A stretch of 64,000 nt of DNA, taken from NCBI RefSeq assembly GCF_026342435.1, contig NZ_JAPEMT010000001.1, positions 2,288,501 to 2,352,500 on the forward strand, given 5' to 3'. The translations under genes and the position numbers were made by a program. Every line of letters starts with the position of its first letter. Positions within the stretch are counted from its first letter, which is position 1. Positions 11,608-20,562 of this stretch are shown here, in pieces. The DNA is from Streptomyces sp. NBC_00237. Its GTDB lineage: Bacteria; Actinomycetota; Actinomycetes; Streptomycetales; Streptomycetaceae. A model generated the notes under the pieces. It had not been told where the DNA came from. It was given only the letters and a program-made list of their open reading frames with translations, and ran no database searches.

Positions 11608-11775
11608 ATGAACGGTCTCAACACCATCCTGATCGTCGTCGGGCTCTTCCTGCTCGGCGGCGTCATCTCCTTCTCCAAGCAGAAGATGCCCAAGGGCGTC
11701 ATCGTGCTGCTCGGCCTCGCCTCGGTGATGTGCATCGCCGCGGGCGTCATGCGTATTCAGGGAATCTGGGAATGA
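11608..11775 (+). CDS. Small membrane protein of the his operon, 55 aa
   Basis: A 55-aa protein with two hydrophobic segments ([17 protein letters not shown] and [19 protein letters not shown]) joined by a basic turn KQKMPK. It starts 4 nt after the hisB stop, and its TGA overlaps the hisH ATG (ATGA). That leaves no room for a separate promoter and shows it is a working member of the operon. Comparable small ORFs sit here in other streptomycetes as far as I recall. No role is known. Confidence 0.85.
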   Translation: MNGLNTILIVVGLFLLGGVISFSKQKMPKGVIVLLGLASVMCIAAGVMRIQGIWE

Positions 11776-12428
11776 CGATCGGTAAAAACGGCACGTCGAA
11801 GAAGGTCGTCGTCTTCGACTACGGCTTCGGTAACGTCCGCTCCGCCGAGCGGGCGCTCGCCCGGGTCGGCGCGGACGTCGAGATCACCCGCGACTACGAC
11901 ACCGCGATGAACGCGGACGGGCTGCTGGTGCCCGGCGTCGGCGCGTTCTCCGCCTGCATGAAGGGGCTGCGCGCGGCGCGCGGCGACTGGATCGTGGGCC
12001 GCCGCCTGTCCGGCGGACGCCCGGTGCTGGGCATCTGCGTCGGCATGCAGATCCTCTTCGAGCGCGGCATCGAGCACGGCGTCGAGACCGAGGGGCTCGA
12101 CGAGTGGCCCGGCGAGGTCGCGCCGCTCAAGGCCGACGTCGTACCGCACATGGGGTGGAACACCGTCGAGGCGGCCCCGGGCTCCGAGCTGTTCGCGGGC
12201 CTGGACGCCGACGAGCGGTTCTACTTCGTGCACTCCTACGCCGTCCACGACTGGTCGCTCGAAGTCACCAACCCCAAGATCCGTGCCCCGCGCGTCAGCT
12301 GGTCCACGCACGGCGAGCCCTTCGTGGCGGCCGTCGAGAACCGGGCGCTGTGGGCGACCCAGTTCCACCCCGAGAAGTCCGGCGACGCCGGAGCCCAGCT
12401 GCTCACCAACTGGATCGGAACCCTCTGA
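11772..12428 (+). CDS. hisH: Imidazole glycerol phosphate synthase, glutaminase subunit
   Basis: Class I glutamine amidotransferase, 218 aa, that feeds ammonia to HisF. The nucleophile Cys lies in [11 protein letters not shown] and the His-Glu pair in [18 protein letters not shown] is the typical N-terminus. The start is the ATG at 11772, overlapping the small membrane ORF stop. The stop overlaps the priA ATG (TGATG). Confidence 0.96.
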   Translation: MTIGKNGTSKKVVVFDYGFGNVRSAERALARVGADVEITRDYDTAMNADGLLVPGVGAFSACMKGLRAARGDWIVGRRLSGGRPVLGICVGMQILFERGIEHGVETEGLDEWPGEVAPLKADVVPHMGWNTVEAAPGSELFAGLDADERFYFVHSYAVHDWSLEVTNPKIRAPRVSWSTHGEPFVAAVENRALWATQFHPEKSGDAGAQLLTNWIGTL

Positions 12429-13162
12429 TGTCTTCGTTGCACAAGCTCGAACTGCTGCCCGCCGTCGACGTCCGCGACGGCCAGGCCGTCCGCCTCGTGC
12501 ACGGCGAGTCCGGCTCCGAGACGTCGTACGGCTCCCCGCTGGAGGCGGCCCTCGCCTGGCAGAAGTCCGGCGCCGAGTGGCTGCACCTGGTCGACCTGGA
12601 CGCCGCCTTCGGCACCGGCGACAACCGGAAGGTCATCGCCGAGGTCGCCGCCGCCATGGACATCAAGGTCGAGCTCTCCGGCGGCATCCGCGACGACGCG
12701 TCACTGGAGGCGGCCCTCGCGACCGGCTGCAAGCGCGTCAACCTCGGCACCGCGGCGCTGGAGACCCCCGAGTGGGTCGCCAAGGTCATCTCCCGGTACG
12801 GCGACAAGATCGCGGTCGGCCTGGACGTACGCGGCACCACGCTGCGCGGCCGGGGCTGGACCCGCGACGGCGGCGACCTGTACGAGACCCTGGCCCGCCT
12901 CGACTCCGAGGGCTGCGCCCGGTACGTCGTCACCGACATCGCCAAGGACGGCACGCTCCAGGGCCCCAACCTGGAACTCCTGAGAGACGTCTGCGCCGCC
13001 ACCGACAAGCCCGTCGTGGCCTCCGGCGGCGTCTCCTCGCTCGACGACCTGCGGGCCATCGCCTCCCTGGTGCCGGACGGCGTCGAGGGCGCGATCGTCG
13101 GCAAGGCGCTGTACGCGAAGGCGTTCACCCTCGAAGAGGCGCTGGAGGCGGTCTCCCGATGA
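12428..13162 (+). CDS. priA: Bifunctional HisA/TrpF phosphoribosyl isomerase (PriA)
   Basis: A beta-alpha barrel isomerase, 244 aa. In Streptomyces this enzyme serves both histidine (ProFAR isomerase) and tryptophan (phosphoribosylanthranilate isomerase) synthesis because trpF is missing. No trpF occurs beside the trp genes of this window. LELLPAVDV supplies the catalytic Asp, and the loop [12 protein letters not shown] carries the PriA-type Trp region. It is coupled to hisH and to the RidA gene by overlaps. Dual function is inferred from genus knowledge. Confidence 0.93.
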   Translation: MSSLHKLELLPAVDVRDGQAVRLVHGESGSETSYGSPLEAALAWQKSGAEWLHLVDLDAAFGTGDNRKVIAEVAAAMDIKVELSGGIRDDASLEAALATGCKRVNLGTAALETPEWVAKVISRYGDKIAVGLDVRGTTLRGRGWTRDGGDLYETLARLDSEGCARYVVTDIAKDGTLQGPNLELLRDVCAATDKPVVASGGVSSLDDLRAIASLVPDGVEGAIVGKALYAKAFTLEEALEAVSR

Positions 13163-13569
13163 CCTCGTCGAACGAGTCCTCCGTACGGCGCATCCAGACG
13201 GGCGCTCCCTGGGAGGAGCGGTTCGGCTACGCCCGTGCCGTGGAACTCCCGGGCGGCCTCGTGCTGGTGTCCGGTTGCACGTCCGTCGTGGACGGTGTCA
13301 TCGACGCCGGAACCCCGTACGAACAGACCAGGGCCGCCTTCGGCGTCGCCGAGAAGGCCCTCGAAGAGCTCGGCCTGACCCGCGCCGACGTCGTCCGCAC
13401 CCGTATGTACATTACGCACGCGCGCGACGTCGACGAGGTGGGCCGTGCCCACAAGGAGCTCTTCGACGCGATCCGCCCGGTCGCGTCGATGCTGATCGTC
13501 TCCGGCTTCGTCGACCCCTCGCTGGTCGTCGAGGTCGAGGTGGAGGCGTACCGGGGAGGGGCCGCATGA
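13159..13569 (+). CDS. RidA-family protein within the his operon
   Basis: A YjgF/RidA/UK114-type protein, 136 aa. Relatives deaminate reactive enamine/imine intermediates from PLP enzymes. [30 protein letters not shown] and [17 protein letters not shown] follow the family pattern. The canonical catalytic Arg would sit near VRTRMYI. It overlaps priA upstream and hisF downstream by 4 nt each, so it is made with the his enzymes and may protect or tune the pathway. Confidence 0.88.
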   Translation: MTSSNESSVRRIQTGAPWEERFGYARAVELPGGLVLVSGCTSVVDGVIDAGTPYEQTRAAFGVAEKALEELGLTRADVVRTRMYITHARDVDEVGRAHKELFDAIRPVASMLIVSGFVDPSLVVEVEVEAYRGGAA

Positions 13570-14321
13570 GCGTCTCCGTACGGGTCATTCCCTGCCTGGA
13601 CGTCACGGACGGGCGCGTCGTCAAGGGCGTCAACTTCCAGAACCTGCGGGACGCGGGCGACCCCGTCGAGATGGCCAAGCTGTACGACGCCGAGGGCGCC
13701 GACGAGCTGACCTTCCTCGACATCACCGCCTCCTCCGGCGACCGCGAGACCACCTACGACGTGGTGCGCCGCACCGCCGAGCAGGTCTTCATCCCGCTGA
13801 CCGTCGGCGGCGGCGTCCGCACCGCGGACGACGTCGACAAGCTGCTGCGGGCCGGGGCCGACAAGGTGGGCGTCAACACGGCGGCCATCGAACGCCCCGA
13901 CCTCATCCGCGAGATCGCCGAACGCTTCGGCCGTCAGGTGCTCGTCCTCTCCGTGGACGCCCGGCGCACCGCAGCCGGTTCCTTCGAGGTCACCACGCAC
14001 GGCGGCCGCCGCTCGGCGGGCATCGACGCGATCGAATGGGCGCACCGGGCCGCCGAACTGGGCGCGGGCGAGATCCTGCTCAACTCGATGGACGCCGACG
14101 GCACCAAGGACGGCTACGACACGGAGATGATCGCGGCCGTACGGAAGCACGTCACGGTCCCGGTGATCGCGAGCGGCGGCGCGGGCAGGCTGGAGCACTT
14201 CGTCCCGGCCGTCGGCGCCGGTGCGGACGCCGTCCTGGCGGCCTCGGTCTTCCACTTCGGGGACCTGCGGATCAGCGAGGTCAAGGCGGCTCTCAGCAGC
14301 GCAGGCCACCCGGTGCGCTGA
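13566..14321 (+). CDS. hisF: Imidazole glycerol phosphate synthase, cyclase subunit
   Basis: A beta-alpha barrel cyclase, 251 aa, partner of His[10 protein letters not shown] and VLSVDAR carry the two catalytic Asp residues. [10 protein letters not shown] and [11 protein letters not shown] are the phosphate-binding loops. It is the last his gene of this cluster; hisI lies 4.3 kb downstream with trpE. The stop codon overlaps the first unit of a four-copy 13-bp tandem repeat. Confidence 0.96.
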   Translation: MSVSVRVIPCLDVTDGRVVKGVNFQNLRDAGDPVEMAKLYDAEGADELTFLDITASSGDRETTYDVVRRTAEQVFIPLTVGGGVRTADDVDKLLRAGADKVGVNTAAIERPDLIREIAERFGRQVLVLSVDARRTAAGSFEVTTHGGRRSAGIDAIEWAHRAAELGAGEILLNSMDADGTKDGYDTEMIAAVRKHVTVPVIASGGAGRLEHFVPAVGAGADAVLAASVFHFGDLRISEVKAALSSAGHPVR

Positions 14322-14371
14322 CGGCTTCTTCCGACGGGTCCTTGTGACGGGTTCTTCTGACTGGTTCTTCG
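14320..14371. repeat. 13-bp tandem repeat, four units, overlapping the hisF stop
   Basis: Units begin at 14320, 14333, 14346 and 14359, with consensus GACGGGTTCTTCT. The first base of the array lies inside the hisF stop codon. The array occupies the front of the 135-nt spacer before the P450 gene. Confidence 0.85.
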
Positions 14372-14456
14372 TTCAAGTGTCGTAAAAGTAGCTGTGGTTG
14401 AAGATCGATCATGGTTAGCGTTCCCCCTCGGAAAGCTCAATCGAGGGGGAACAGCC

Positions 14457-15674
14457 ATGTCCGCACCCGCACTTCCGCCCGCCGTCGAACTCCTCCGACT
14501 CAGCCCGGACTTCGTCGCCGACCCCTACCCCGTCTACGCCGAACTGCGCGCGCGGGGACCGGTGCACCGGGTGCTCACCCCGGACGGCGAGGACCTGTGG
14601 CTCGTCGTCGGGCACGAGGCGTGCCGGGCGGCGTACGTGGACCCCCGGTTCAGCCGCGACTGGCGCACGCACGGCCACCTCGCGCCGGAGCTGCCCGCCT
14701 ACGCGCACGGGCCGGGCAACGCGCACGTCCTGCTCAGCGACCCGCCGGACCACACGCGGATGCGCCGCCTGGTGGCCCGCGAATTCACGCCACGCCGCAT
14801 CGAGGCCCTCGCACCGCGCGTACAGCAGATCACCGACGCGCTGCTGGACGCGATGGAGGCGGACGGGGCGCGCGCCGCCGACGTGATCGACGCACTCGCC
14901 TTCCCGCTGCCGATGACCGTCATATGCGACCTGCTCGGCGTGCCCGACCTGGACCGGGACTCCTTCCGAGGCTGGTCCAACGAGGCGGTGGCGCCCACGA
15001 GTCCCGAGGCGGAGCAGGCCGCGTACGCCGCAGCCATGCCGTACCTCACCGGGCTCATCGAGGCCAAGCGCGAAGCGCCGGGCGAGGACCTGCTCAGCGC
15101 GCTGATCCACACCGCCGACGAGGAGGGCGACCGGCTCAGCCAGGACGAACTGCTCTCCATGGCCTTCCTGCTGATCGTCGCCGGGCACGAGACGACGGTG
15201 AACCTGATCGGCAACGGGCTGCGCGCCCTCTTCCACCACCCCGACCAACTGGCCCTGCTGCGCGCGGACTTCCCCGGACTGATCGACGGGGCGGTCGAGG
15301 AGATCCTGCGCTACGACGGTCCCGTCGAGGGCTCGACCCCGAGGATCGCCCGCGAGGACGTCGAGTTCGGCGGGGCGCACATCCCGGCGGGGTCCATGGT
15401 GGTGATCGTCATGGCCGACGCCGACCGGGACGAGAAGCGCTTCGTGGACCCCTCCCGCTTCGACATCCGGCGCGACGCCCGCGGTCACATCGCCTTCGGG
15501 CACGGCATCCACTTCTGCATCGGTGCCCCGCTCGCCCGGCTGGAGGGCCGCATCGCGCTCCGCAGCCTCCTGGAACGCTTCCCGGAGCTGGCGGCGGACG
15601 GTTCGCCGGACGCCGGACCGTGGATTCCGGGACCGCTGATCCGAGGCGTGCGGAAGCTGCGCGTGCGCTGGTGA
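14457..15674 (+). CDS. Cytochrome P450
   Basis: Soluble bacterial class I P450, 405 aa from the ATG at 14457, with a strong GAGGGGGA ribosome binding site 6 nt in front. The I-helix motif AGHETTV carries the oxygen-activating Thr, EEILR is the ExxR motif, and FGHGIHFCIGAPLARLEGR is the haem loop with the Cys ligand. It looks CYP107-like, but the subfamily cannot be fixed by eye. No ferredoxin or biosynthetic gene lies beside it, so its partner is encoded elsewhere. It sits alone between hisF and an exporter. Confidence 0.95.
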   Translation: MSAPALPPAVELLRLSPDFVADPYPVYAELRARGPVHRVLTPDGEDLWLVVGHEACRAAYVDPRFSRDWRTHGHLAPELPAYAHGPGNAHVLLSDPPDHTRMRRLVAREFTPRRIEALAPRVQQITDALLDAMEADGARAADVIDALAFPLPMTVICDLLGVPDLDRDSFRGWSNEAVAPTSPEAEQAAYAAAMPYLTGLIEAKREAPGEDLLSALIHTADEEGDRLSQDELLSMAFLLIVAGHETTVNLIGNGLRALFHHPDQLALLRADFPGLIDGAVEEILRYDGPVEGSTPRIAREDVEFGGAHIPAGSMVVIVMADADRDEKRFVDPSRFDIRRDARGHIAFGHGIHFCIGAPLARLEGRIALRSLLERFPELAADGSPDAGPWIPGPLIRGVRKLRVRW

Positions 15675-15747
15675 CGGGGCGTTTCCACGCCCCTCACCGA
15701 GAGGCCCTTTTCAGCCATACGCCACGAAGCGTCACCTTCCCCTCCGA

Positions 15748-15811
15748 TACGATGACGCCATCGCTTCACAGGCCGTCGAAGGCATGAACCGGCTTGTCCG
15801 GGGCGCCGGTT
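15748..15811 (+). promoter_or_regulatory. Promoter-like box and hairpin in the 389-nt spacer before the MFS gene
   Basis: TACGAT (15748-15753) is a good -10 candidate. About 35 nt further is AACCGGC-N11-GCCGGTT (15787-15811), a perfect 7-bp hairpin. If transcription starts here, the exporter has a leader of about 300 nt. I recognise no known riboswitch in it. The rest of 15675-16063 holds no convincing gene. Confidence 0.35.
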
Positions 15812-16063
15812 GTACGTGGTGCCGACCGAAGTGACGTCGGGAGTGCGACGAGGTGCGGAGTGGCCGAATGCCCCAGGGCATGGCTGAATCGCGGCCCGAC
15901 TGTTGGTGCCAGCAGATGTCCGCAGGGCCGAGCGATTTGATCATCACGTACCGGGAGCGCGGACGGGCCGCCGATGCGGCGGGTGACACGGAGGGGCGCG
16001 AGCAGGGCCGCGTCCAGCCGGATGTTCGGCTTTCGGTTCCGTCCCTGAGAGGGCTTTGCAGCG

Positions 16064-17437
16064 ATGACTGAATCACGTGTGGAACCGGCGGGGGATCCTG
16101 CCCCGGCCGCCGAAGGGGCCGGTACGGCGGCCCCGGACGCTGCGGCGGCCCCCGACGCCGCGGCGGCGCCGGAGGCCGCAGGGCAGGGCGGGCCCGCCGG
16201 GAAACCCGCGTACCGGGACGGCAACGTGCTGCGCTGGCTCGGCGCGTACGCCGCCTCCCTCGTCGGCGACAGCATCTACTTCCTCGCGCTCGGCTGGGCG
16301 GCGGCACAGGCGGGCGGACCCGCCGAAGTCGGCATGATCATGGCCACCGGGGCGATACCCCGGGCGGTCCTGATGCTCGGCGGCGGAGTGATCGCCGACC
16401 GGCTCGGCCCGCGCAAGGTCGTCATCGGCTCGGACGCGGTGCGCTGCGTGGTGATCCTCGGCATCGCGGCGGTGCTGATGATCAGCGGGCCCGCCGTGTG
16501 GCTGCTCGTAGTCGTCGCGCTCGTCTTCGGTGCGGTCGACGCGATGTTCCTCCCGGCGGTGGGGGCGCTGCCGCCGCGCATCACCGGACCCGACCAACTC
16601 GTCCGCGTACAAGGCATGAAGGCCCTCTCCAACCGCTTCGGCGGGATCGTCGGCGCACCGGTCGCGGGGCTCGCGATGGGGCTGGGCGGGCCCGCGGCGG
16701 CGTTCGCGGTGGCCGGTGGGCTGTTCGCGGTGTCGCTGGTGCTGCTGGTGGCGCTGCGGGTGGCGCCGCTGCCGGAGGAGGAGCCCGCTCCGGAGGGCTC
16801 CGGTCTCTCGGAGCCGGAGAAGAAGCGGAACGTCTGGGACGACCTCACCGCGGGGTTCGGCTACCTGCGGCGGCACAAGCTGGTCGGGCCGCTCGTCGCC
16901 TCCAACATCCTCTTCGAGCTGGGCGGCATCCCCGTCATCAACGTCGGCATGGTGCTGCTGTGCTCGTACCGGGGATGGGGCGCGCCCGGCATCGCCTGGA
17001 TCGTGGGCGCCTTCAGCGTGGGCGCGGCGTGCAGTGCGCTGATCCTGACGGTGGCGAAACGTATCGCCAGGGCAGGCACGGTCCGGCTGACCACCATCAC
17101 GGGGGCCTCCGTGCTGGTGGCCGTGCTCGGCTCGGTGCCGTCGCTGCCCTGGGCGGTGGCGGTGGCCGCGCCGATGGGCCTGCTGGTGGGGACGAGCGGC
17201 GGCCTCATGGCGGGCCTGGTCCAGACGAACACGGCCCCCGCCTATCTGGGGCGGGTCACGTCGGTGATGTCGCTGATCAGCCTGGGGGTGGCGCCGCTGA
17301 TGTACCCCTTGGCGGGGGCGGCGGTGGGGGTGTGGTCGGTACCGACGGTCTTCTTCGGCTGTGCGGTGCTGTGTGGGATGGCGGCGGTGGCGGGGGTGTG
17401 CACGAGGGAGGTGCGGGGGGCGGAGCTGCCCCGCTAG
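16064..17437 (+). CDS. Major facilitator superfamily transporter
   Basis: A 457-aa MFS exporter of the EntS/MFS_3 type. An Ala/Pro-rich cytoplasmic N-terminus of about 50 residues precedes roughly twelve hydrophobic segments. The loop after helix 2, VIADRLGPRKVVIGSD, is the MFS signature. A central cytoplasmic loop (PEEEPAPEGSGLSEPEKKR) divides the two halves. The substrate is unknown; the neighbouring P450 makes a small-molecule efflux role possible but unproven. Confidence 0.88.
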   Translation: MTESRVEPAGDPAPAAEGAGTAAPDAAAAPDAAAAPEAAGQGGPAGKPAYRDGNVLRWLGAYAASLVGDSIYFLALGWAAAQAGGPAEVGMIMATGAIPRAVLMLGGGVIADRLGPRKVVIGSDAVRCVVILGIAAVLMISGPAVWLLVVVALVFGAVDAMFLPAVGALPPRITGPDQLVRVQGMKALSNRFGGIVGAPVAGLAMGLGGPAAAFAVAGGLFAVSLVLLVALRVAPLPEEEPAPEGSGLSEPEKKRNVWDDLTAGFGYLRRHKLVGPLVASNILFELGGIPVINVGMVLLCSYRGWGAPGIAWIVGAFSVGAACSALILTVAKRIARAGTVRLTTITGASVLVAVLGSVPSLPWAVAVAAPMGLLVGTSGGLMAGLVQTNTAPAYLGRVTSVMSLISLGVAPLMYPLAGAAVGVWSVPTVFFGCAVLCGMAAVAGVCTREVRGAELPR

Positions 17438-17462
17438 GCCGTGGGACGGTGTGGCTCTGCTG

Positions 17463-17600
17463 TGCGGGGTGCGCCCCGTTAGGGGCGCGGGGAACTGCGC
17501 GGCCAGCCACGACGCGCCCGCACGTCCGACCCCCAAGCCTCGCGAGTTTAGGTGAAGGGTGGGGTCTCCCCTGCTCGAACGAAGTTGAGAGCTTGGGGAA
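17463..17600 (-). repeat. Composite dispersed repeat D-B (reverse copy)
   Basis: Module D (GGGGCGCGGGGAACTGCGCG, then CCAGCCACGACG) followed by module B reversed. Read on the minus strand, the whole stretch aligns over about 130 nt with 33256-33393, including the linking CCCACCCTTC and GTGCGGGYGCGTCGTGGCTG segments. It contains a hairpin GCGCCCC-GTTA-GGGGCGC (17471-17488) that could end transcription of the MFS gene. Confidence 0.8.
17471..17488 (+). terminator. Hairpin terminator after the MFS gene
   Basis: A perfect 7-bp stem GCGCCCC/GGGGCGC with loop GTTA, 34 nt after the MFS stop and without a T tract. It belongs to dispersed module D, so the repeat may double as a terminator. Confidence 0.45.
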
Positions 17601-17667
17601 GGGTCTGCGGCGGCCCGCCGCAGGCGCCCCGAGGTGCGGCGCACCCATGGGGCGAGGTAAGGGCGGG

Positions 17668-17760
17668 CGGCTCCGGGGTGGGCCCGGAGCGAGGGGTGCC
17701 GCCCCCTTGCCCGCCCGTTCCGCCCCCCGGGGGGCGGCCCCGCCGCCCAAGGGGGCGAGG
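17668..17760 (+). repeat. Module C repeat without the module B insert
   Basis: Matches 3826-3965 (CTCCGGGGTGGGCCCGGAGCG, GCCGCCCCCTTGCCCGCCC, GGGGCGGCCCCGCCGCCCAA), but only GTTCC stands where the 44-nt module B lies in the 3.8-kb copy. Confidence 0.8.
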
Positions 17761-17880
17761 CAAGGCGCCGCCCAAGGGGGCGAGGCAAGGCGGCGCCCAA
17801 GGAGGCGAGGCAAGGCGGGGCCCAAGGGGGCTGGGCGGAAGAGGAGCCCAAGGGGGCTGGGCGGCGCCCCAGGGGGCGGG
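17745..17880. repeat. 25-bp GC-rich tandem repeat
   Basis: The unit GCCCAAGGGGGCGAGGCAAGG recurs at 17745, 17770, 17795 and 17820 with period 25. Shortened, diverged units follow at 17846 and 17866. It lies just beyond the stop of the TIGR03085 gene and grows out of the right end of module C. Confidence 0.85.
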
Positions 17881-17901
17881 GTGGGGCGGAGGCCGAAGGG
17901 G

Positions 17902-18534
17902 TTAGAGGCCGAGGGGGGTGTTGTGGAGGCGGAGGATTGCTTCCTTGTCGCCCTCGATTTCCACCGCAGCCTGCTCCTGACGGCCGAAAACGAAGAGGAC
18001 CAGCTCGCCGGGTTCGCCGGTGACCGTCACCACCGGTGTGCCGCGACGGGCGACCGCCGTCTGCCCGTCCGGGCGACGCAGAACCAGGCCCACCGGCGAT
18101 TTCCGCCCCAGGACACGGGCCATCCTCTCCACCCGCGCCCACAGCGCGTCCGAGAACACCGGGTCGAGTTCCCTCGGCGTCCACTCCGCCTGAGCCCGCC
18201 GCACGTCCTCCGCGTGGACGTAGAACTCCACCGTGTTCGCCGCCTCGTCCACCTGCTTCAGGGCGTACGGGGACCGGCGCGGCGGACCGGTCCGGATGAG
18301 CTGCACCAGTTCCTCGTACGGCTTCGCGGCGAATTCGGCCTGGACGCGCTCCAGCCTGCTCCGCAGCGCGGGCACGAGCAGGCCCGCCGCCGCGTCCGAG
18401 CGGCGTTCGCGGACCACCACGTGGGCGGCGAGGTCCCGCGCGTTCCAGCCCTCGCAGAGGGTCGGGGCGTCGGGGCCCGCGGCCTCCAACAGGTCGGCGA
18501 GAAGGAGTCGTTCACGCTTGGCATGGGTCGACAT
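17902..18534 (-). CDS. TIGR03085-family (DinB-like metal-binding fold) protein
   Basis: A 210-aa protein of the maleylpyruvate-isomerase/DinB-like four-helix group. [20 protein letters not shown] contains the helix-2 His typical of the metal site, and [17 protein letters not shown] supplies further His residues. The ATG at 18534 is chosen because a TACCCT box lies 7 nt in front; the frame extends upstream only into the divergent hisI promoter. Substrate unknown. Relatives often use mycothiol, but that is not shown here. Confidence 0.8.
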   Translation of the reverse strand: MSTHAKRERLLLADLLEAAGPDAPTLCEGWNARDLAAHVVVRERRSDAAAGLLVPALRSRLERVQAEFAAKPYEELVQLIRTGPPRRSPYALKQVDEAANTVEFYVHAEDVRRAQAEWTPRELDPVFSDALWARVERMARVLGRKSPVGLVLRRPDGQTAVARRGTPVVTVTGEPGELVLFVFGRQEQAAVEIEGDKEAILRLHNTPLGL

Positions 18535-18541
18535 GTCGGCC

Positions 18542-18611
18542 AGGGTACGGCGACCGGGGGGCGTCCGCACAGTGGACGTCAGGCCACGCCCCGGACCGTA
18601 AGCGGCACAAT
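18542..18611. promoter_or_regulatory. Divergent leaderless promoters of the TIGR03085 gene and hisI-trpE
   Basis: On the minus strand TACCCT (18542-18547) lies 7 nt before the ATG at 18534. On the plus strand CACAAT (18606-18611) lies 6 nt before the hisI ATG. Only 83 nt separate the two start codons, and neither has a ribosome binding site. No leader peptide precedes hisI. Confidence 0.45.
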
Positions 18612-18617
18612 TACCCC

Positions 18618-19007
18618 ATGAGTACGCCCGCACCCCACAGCACTCCCGACCGCGCCAGCGGCCTCGACCCCGCCGTCGCCGCCCGCCTCAAGCGCACCGC
18701 CGACGGCCTCGTCCCCGCCGTCGCCCAGCAGTACGACACCGGCGAGGTCCTGATGCTCGGCTGGATGGACGACGAGGCCCTGCACCGCACGCTGACCACC
18801 GGCCGGTGCACCTACTGGTCGCGCAGCCGCCAGGAGTACTGGGTCAAGGGCGACACCTCGGGACACGTCCAGCACGTGAAGTCCGTCGCGCTGGACTGCG
18901 ACGGCGACACCCTCCTCGTGAAGGTCGACCAGACCGGCGCCGCCTGCCACACGGGCGAGCGCACCTGCTTCGACGCCGACGTGCTTCTCGACACCCCGGG
19001 CAAGTAG
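18618..19007 (+). CDS. hisI: Phosphoribosyl-AMP cyclohydrolase
   Basis: Third step of histidine synthesis, opening the purine ring of PR-AMP. A monofunctional 129-aa protein without a fused His[27 protein letters not shown] and the metal-binding stretch [11 protein letters not shown] with [11 protein letters not shown] (Zn-binding Cys residues, Mg-binding Asp residues) are intact. It stands apart from the main his operon and runs into trpE after 11 nt, so histidine and tryptophan genes share a transcript here. Confidence 0.95.
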   Translation: MSTPAPHSTPDRASGLDPAVAARLKRTADGLVPAVAQQYDTGEVLMLGWMDDEALHRTLTTGRCTYWSRSRQEYWVKGDTSGHVQHVKSVALDCDGDTLLVKVDQTGAACHTGERTCFDADVLLDTPGK

Positions 19008-19018
19008 GGTCAGCGGCC

Positions 19019-20503
19019 ATGGATCTGGAGACCTTCCGCAAGCTGGCGGCGGACCGCCGCGTCATCCCCGTCGGCCGCACGCTCCTCGCGGACGGCGACA
19101 CCCCCGTCGGGCTCTACCGCAAGCTCGCCGCCGAACGCCCCGGCACCTTCCTCCTGGAGTCCGCCGAGAACGGCAGGTCCTGGTCCCGCTACTCCTTCGT
19201 CGGCGTCCGCAGCGCCGCCACCCTCACCGCCCGGGACGGCCGCGCCCACTGGATCGGCATGCCCCCCGTCGGCGTACCCACGGACGGCGACCCGCTCGAA
19301 GCACTCCGGGCGACCGTCGAGGCCCTGCACACGCCGCGCGACCTGGCCGGTGACCTGCCGCCGTTCACCGGCGGCATGGTCGGCTACCTCGGGTACGACA
19401 TCGTGCGCCGCCTGGAGAAGATCGGCGAGCACGGCGACGACGAACTCCGGCTGCCCGAGCTGACGATGCTGCTCACCTCGGACCTCGCGGTACTCGACCA
19501 CCGGTACGGCACCGTGCTGCTGATCGCCAACGCCATCAACCACAACGACCTCGACACGGGTGTCGACGAGGCGTACGCGGACGCCGTCGCCCGGCTCGAC
19601 GCGATGGAGGCCGACCTGTCCCGGGCCGTCCCGACCGCGCCCGCCGCGCTGCCGCCGTCCGAGGTCCCGGTCTACACGGAGAAGTGGGGCGGTGAGGCGT
19701 ACCAGGCGGCCGTCGAGGACGTCAAGGAGCGGATCAGGGCGGGCGAGGCATTCCAGGTCGTACCCTCGCAGCGGTTCGAAATGCCGTGCAGCGCAAGCGC
19801 GTTGGACGTCTACCGGGTACTGCGGGCGACCAATCCCTCGCCGTACATGTACCTCTTCCGGTTCGACGGCTTCGACGTCGTCGGGTCGAGCCCGGAGGCC
19901 CTGGTCAAGGTCGAGGACGGGCGGGCCATGGTGCACCCCATCGCGGGGACCCGGCACCGGGGCGCCACCCCGCAGGAGGACCAGGCGCTCGCCGACGAGC
20001 TGATGGCCGACCCCAAGGAGCGGGCCGAGCACCTGATGCTGGTGGACCTCGGCAGGAACGACCTCGGGCGGGTGTGCGAGCCGGGGTCGGTCGAGGTCGT
20101 GGACTTCATGTCGATCGAGCGGTACTCGCACGTCATGCACATCGTGTCGACGGTGACCGGGCAGGTCGCGGCGGGCCGGAGCGCCTTCGACGTGCTGACC
20201 GCCTGCTTCCCGGCGGGGACGCTGTCGGGCGCGCCCAAGCCGCGCGCCATGCAGATCATCGAGGAGCTGGAGCCGACGCGGCGGGGGCTGTACGGGGGGT
20301 GCGTCGGCTATCTCGACTTCGCGGGCGACTCCGACACCGCGATCGCCATCCGTACGGCGCTGCTGCGGGACGGCACCGCGTACGTGCAGGCCGGGGCAGG
20401 GGTCGTCGCCGATTCGGACCCCGTCGCCGAGGACCAGGAGTGCCGCAACAAGGCGGCCGCGGTGCTGCGGGCGGTGCACACGGCGAACAGGCTCGGGCAC
20501 TGA
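19019..20503 (+). CDS. trpE: Anthranilate synthase component I
   Basis: Chorismate to anthranilate, 494 aa. The N-terminal LLES motif ([13 protein letters not shown]) is the tryptophan feedback site. The chorismate-binding domain shows [21 protein letters not shown] and [15 protein letters not shown]. The glutaminase partner TrpG is not in this window. The start is the ATG at 19019, 11 nt after hisI and without its own promoter or leader peptide, so regulation is likely by feedback on the enzyme and by the hisI promoter. Confidence 0.95.
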   Translation: MDLETFRKLAADRRVIPVGRTLLADGDTPVGLYRKLAAERPGTFLLESAENGRSWSRYSFVGVRSAATLTARDGRAHWIGMPPVGVPTDGDPLEALRATVEALHTPRDLAGDLPPFTGGMVGYLGYDIVRRLEKIGEHGDDELRLPELTMLLTSDLAVLDHRYGTVLLIANAINHNDLDTGVDEAYADAVARLDAMEADLSRAVPTAPAALPPSEVPVYTEKWGGEAYQAAVEDVKERIRAGEAFQVVPSQRFEMPCSASALDVYRVLRATNPSPYMYLFRFDGFDVVGSSPEALVKVEDGRAMVHPIAGTRHRGATPQEDQALADELMADPKERAEHLMLVDLGRNDLGRVCEPGSVEVVDFMSIERYSHVMHIVSTVTGQVAAGRSAFDVLTACFPAGTLSGAPKPRAMQIIEELEPTRRGLYGGCVGYLDFAGDSDTAIAIRTALLRDGTAYVQAGAGVVADSDPVAEDQECRNKAAAVLRAVHTANRLGH

Positions 20504-20550
20504 GCTCGGGTACCACCTCGGGCGCTGAAGAGACCGCAGGAGGGGTGAGG

Positions 20551-20556
20551 GATAGT
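20551..20556 (+). promoter_or_regulatory. -10 box, leaderless promoter of the TIGR02234 gene
   Basis: GATAGT ends 6 nt before the GTG at 20563. This suggests independent transcription in addition to read-through from trpE. Confidence 0.4.
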
Positions 20557-20562
20557 GGGGGT

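Noticed and set aside
15870..15925. Sequence resembling a serine-type tRNA 5' half (GGAGTGGCCGA).
   Set aside because: No acceptor stem partner, anticodon arm or T-arm follows; no cloverleaf can be drawn.
15853..16071. 72-codon plus-strand ORF in the spacer before the MFS gene.
   Set aside because: No ribosome binding site, amino-acid composition typical of random GC-rich frames, and it runs into the MFS start; treated as leader sequence.
17463..17900. Possible small genes or CRISPR-like array in the repeat-dense region.
   Set aside because: Period-25 units lack unique spacers and the other motifs recur elsewhere as dispersed repeats; no coding signature.
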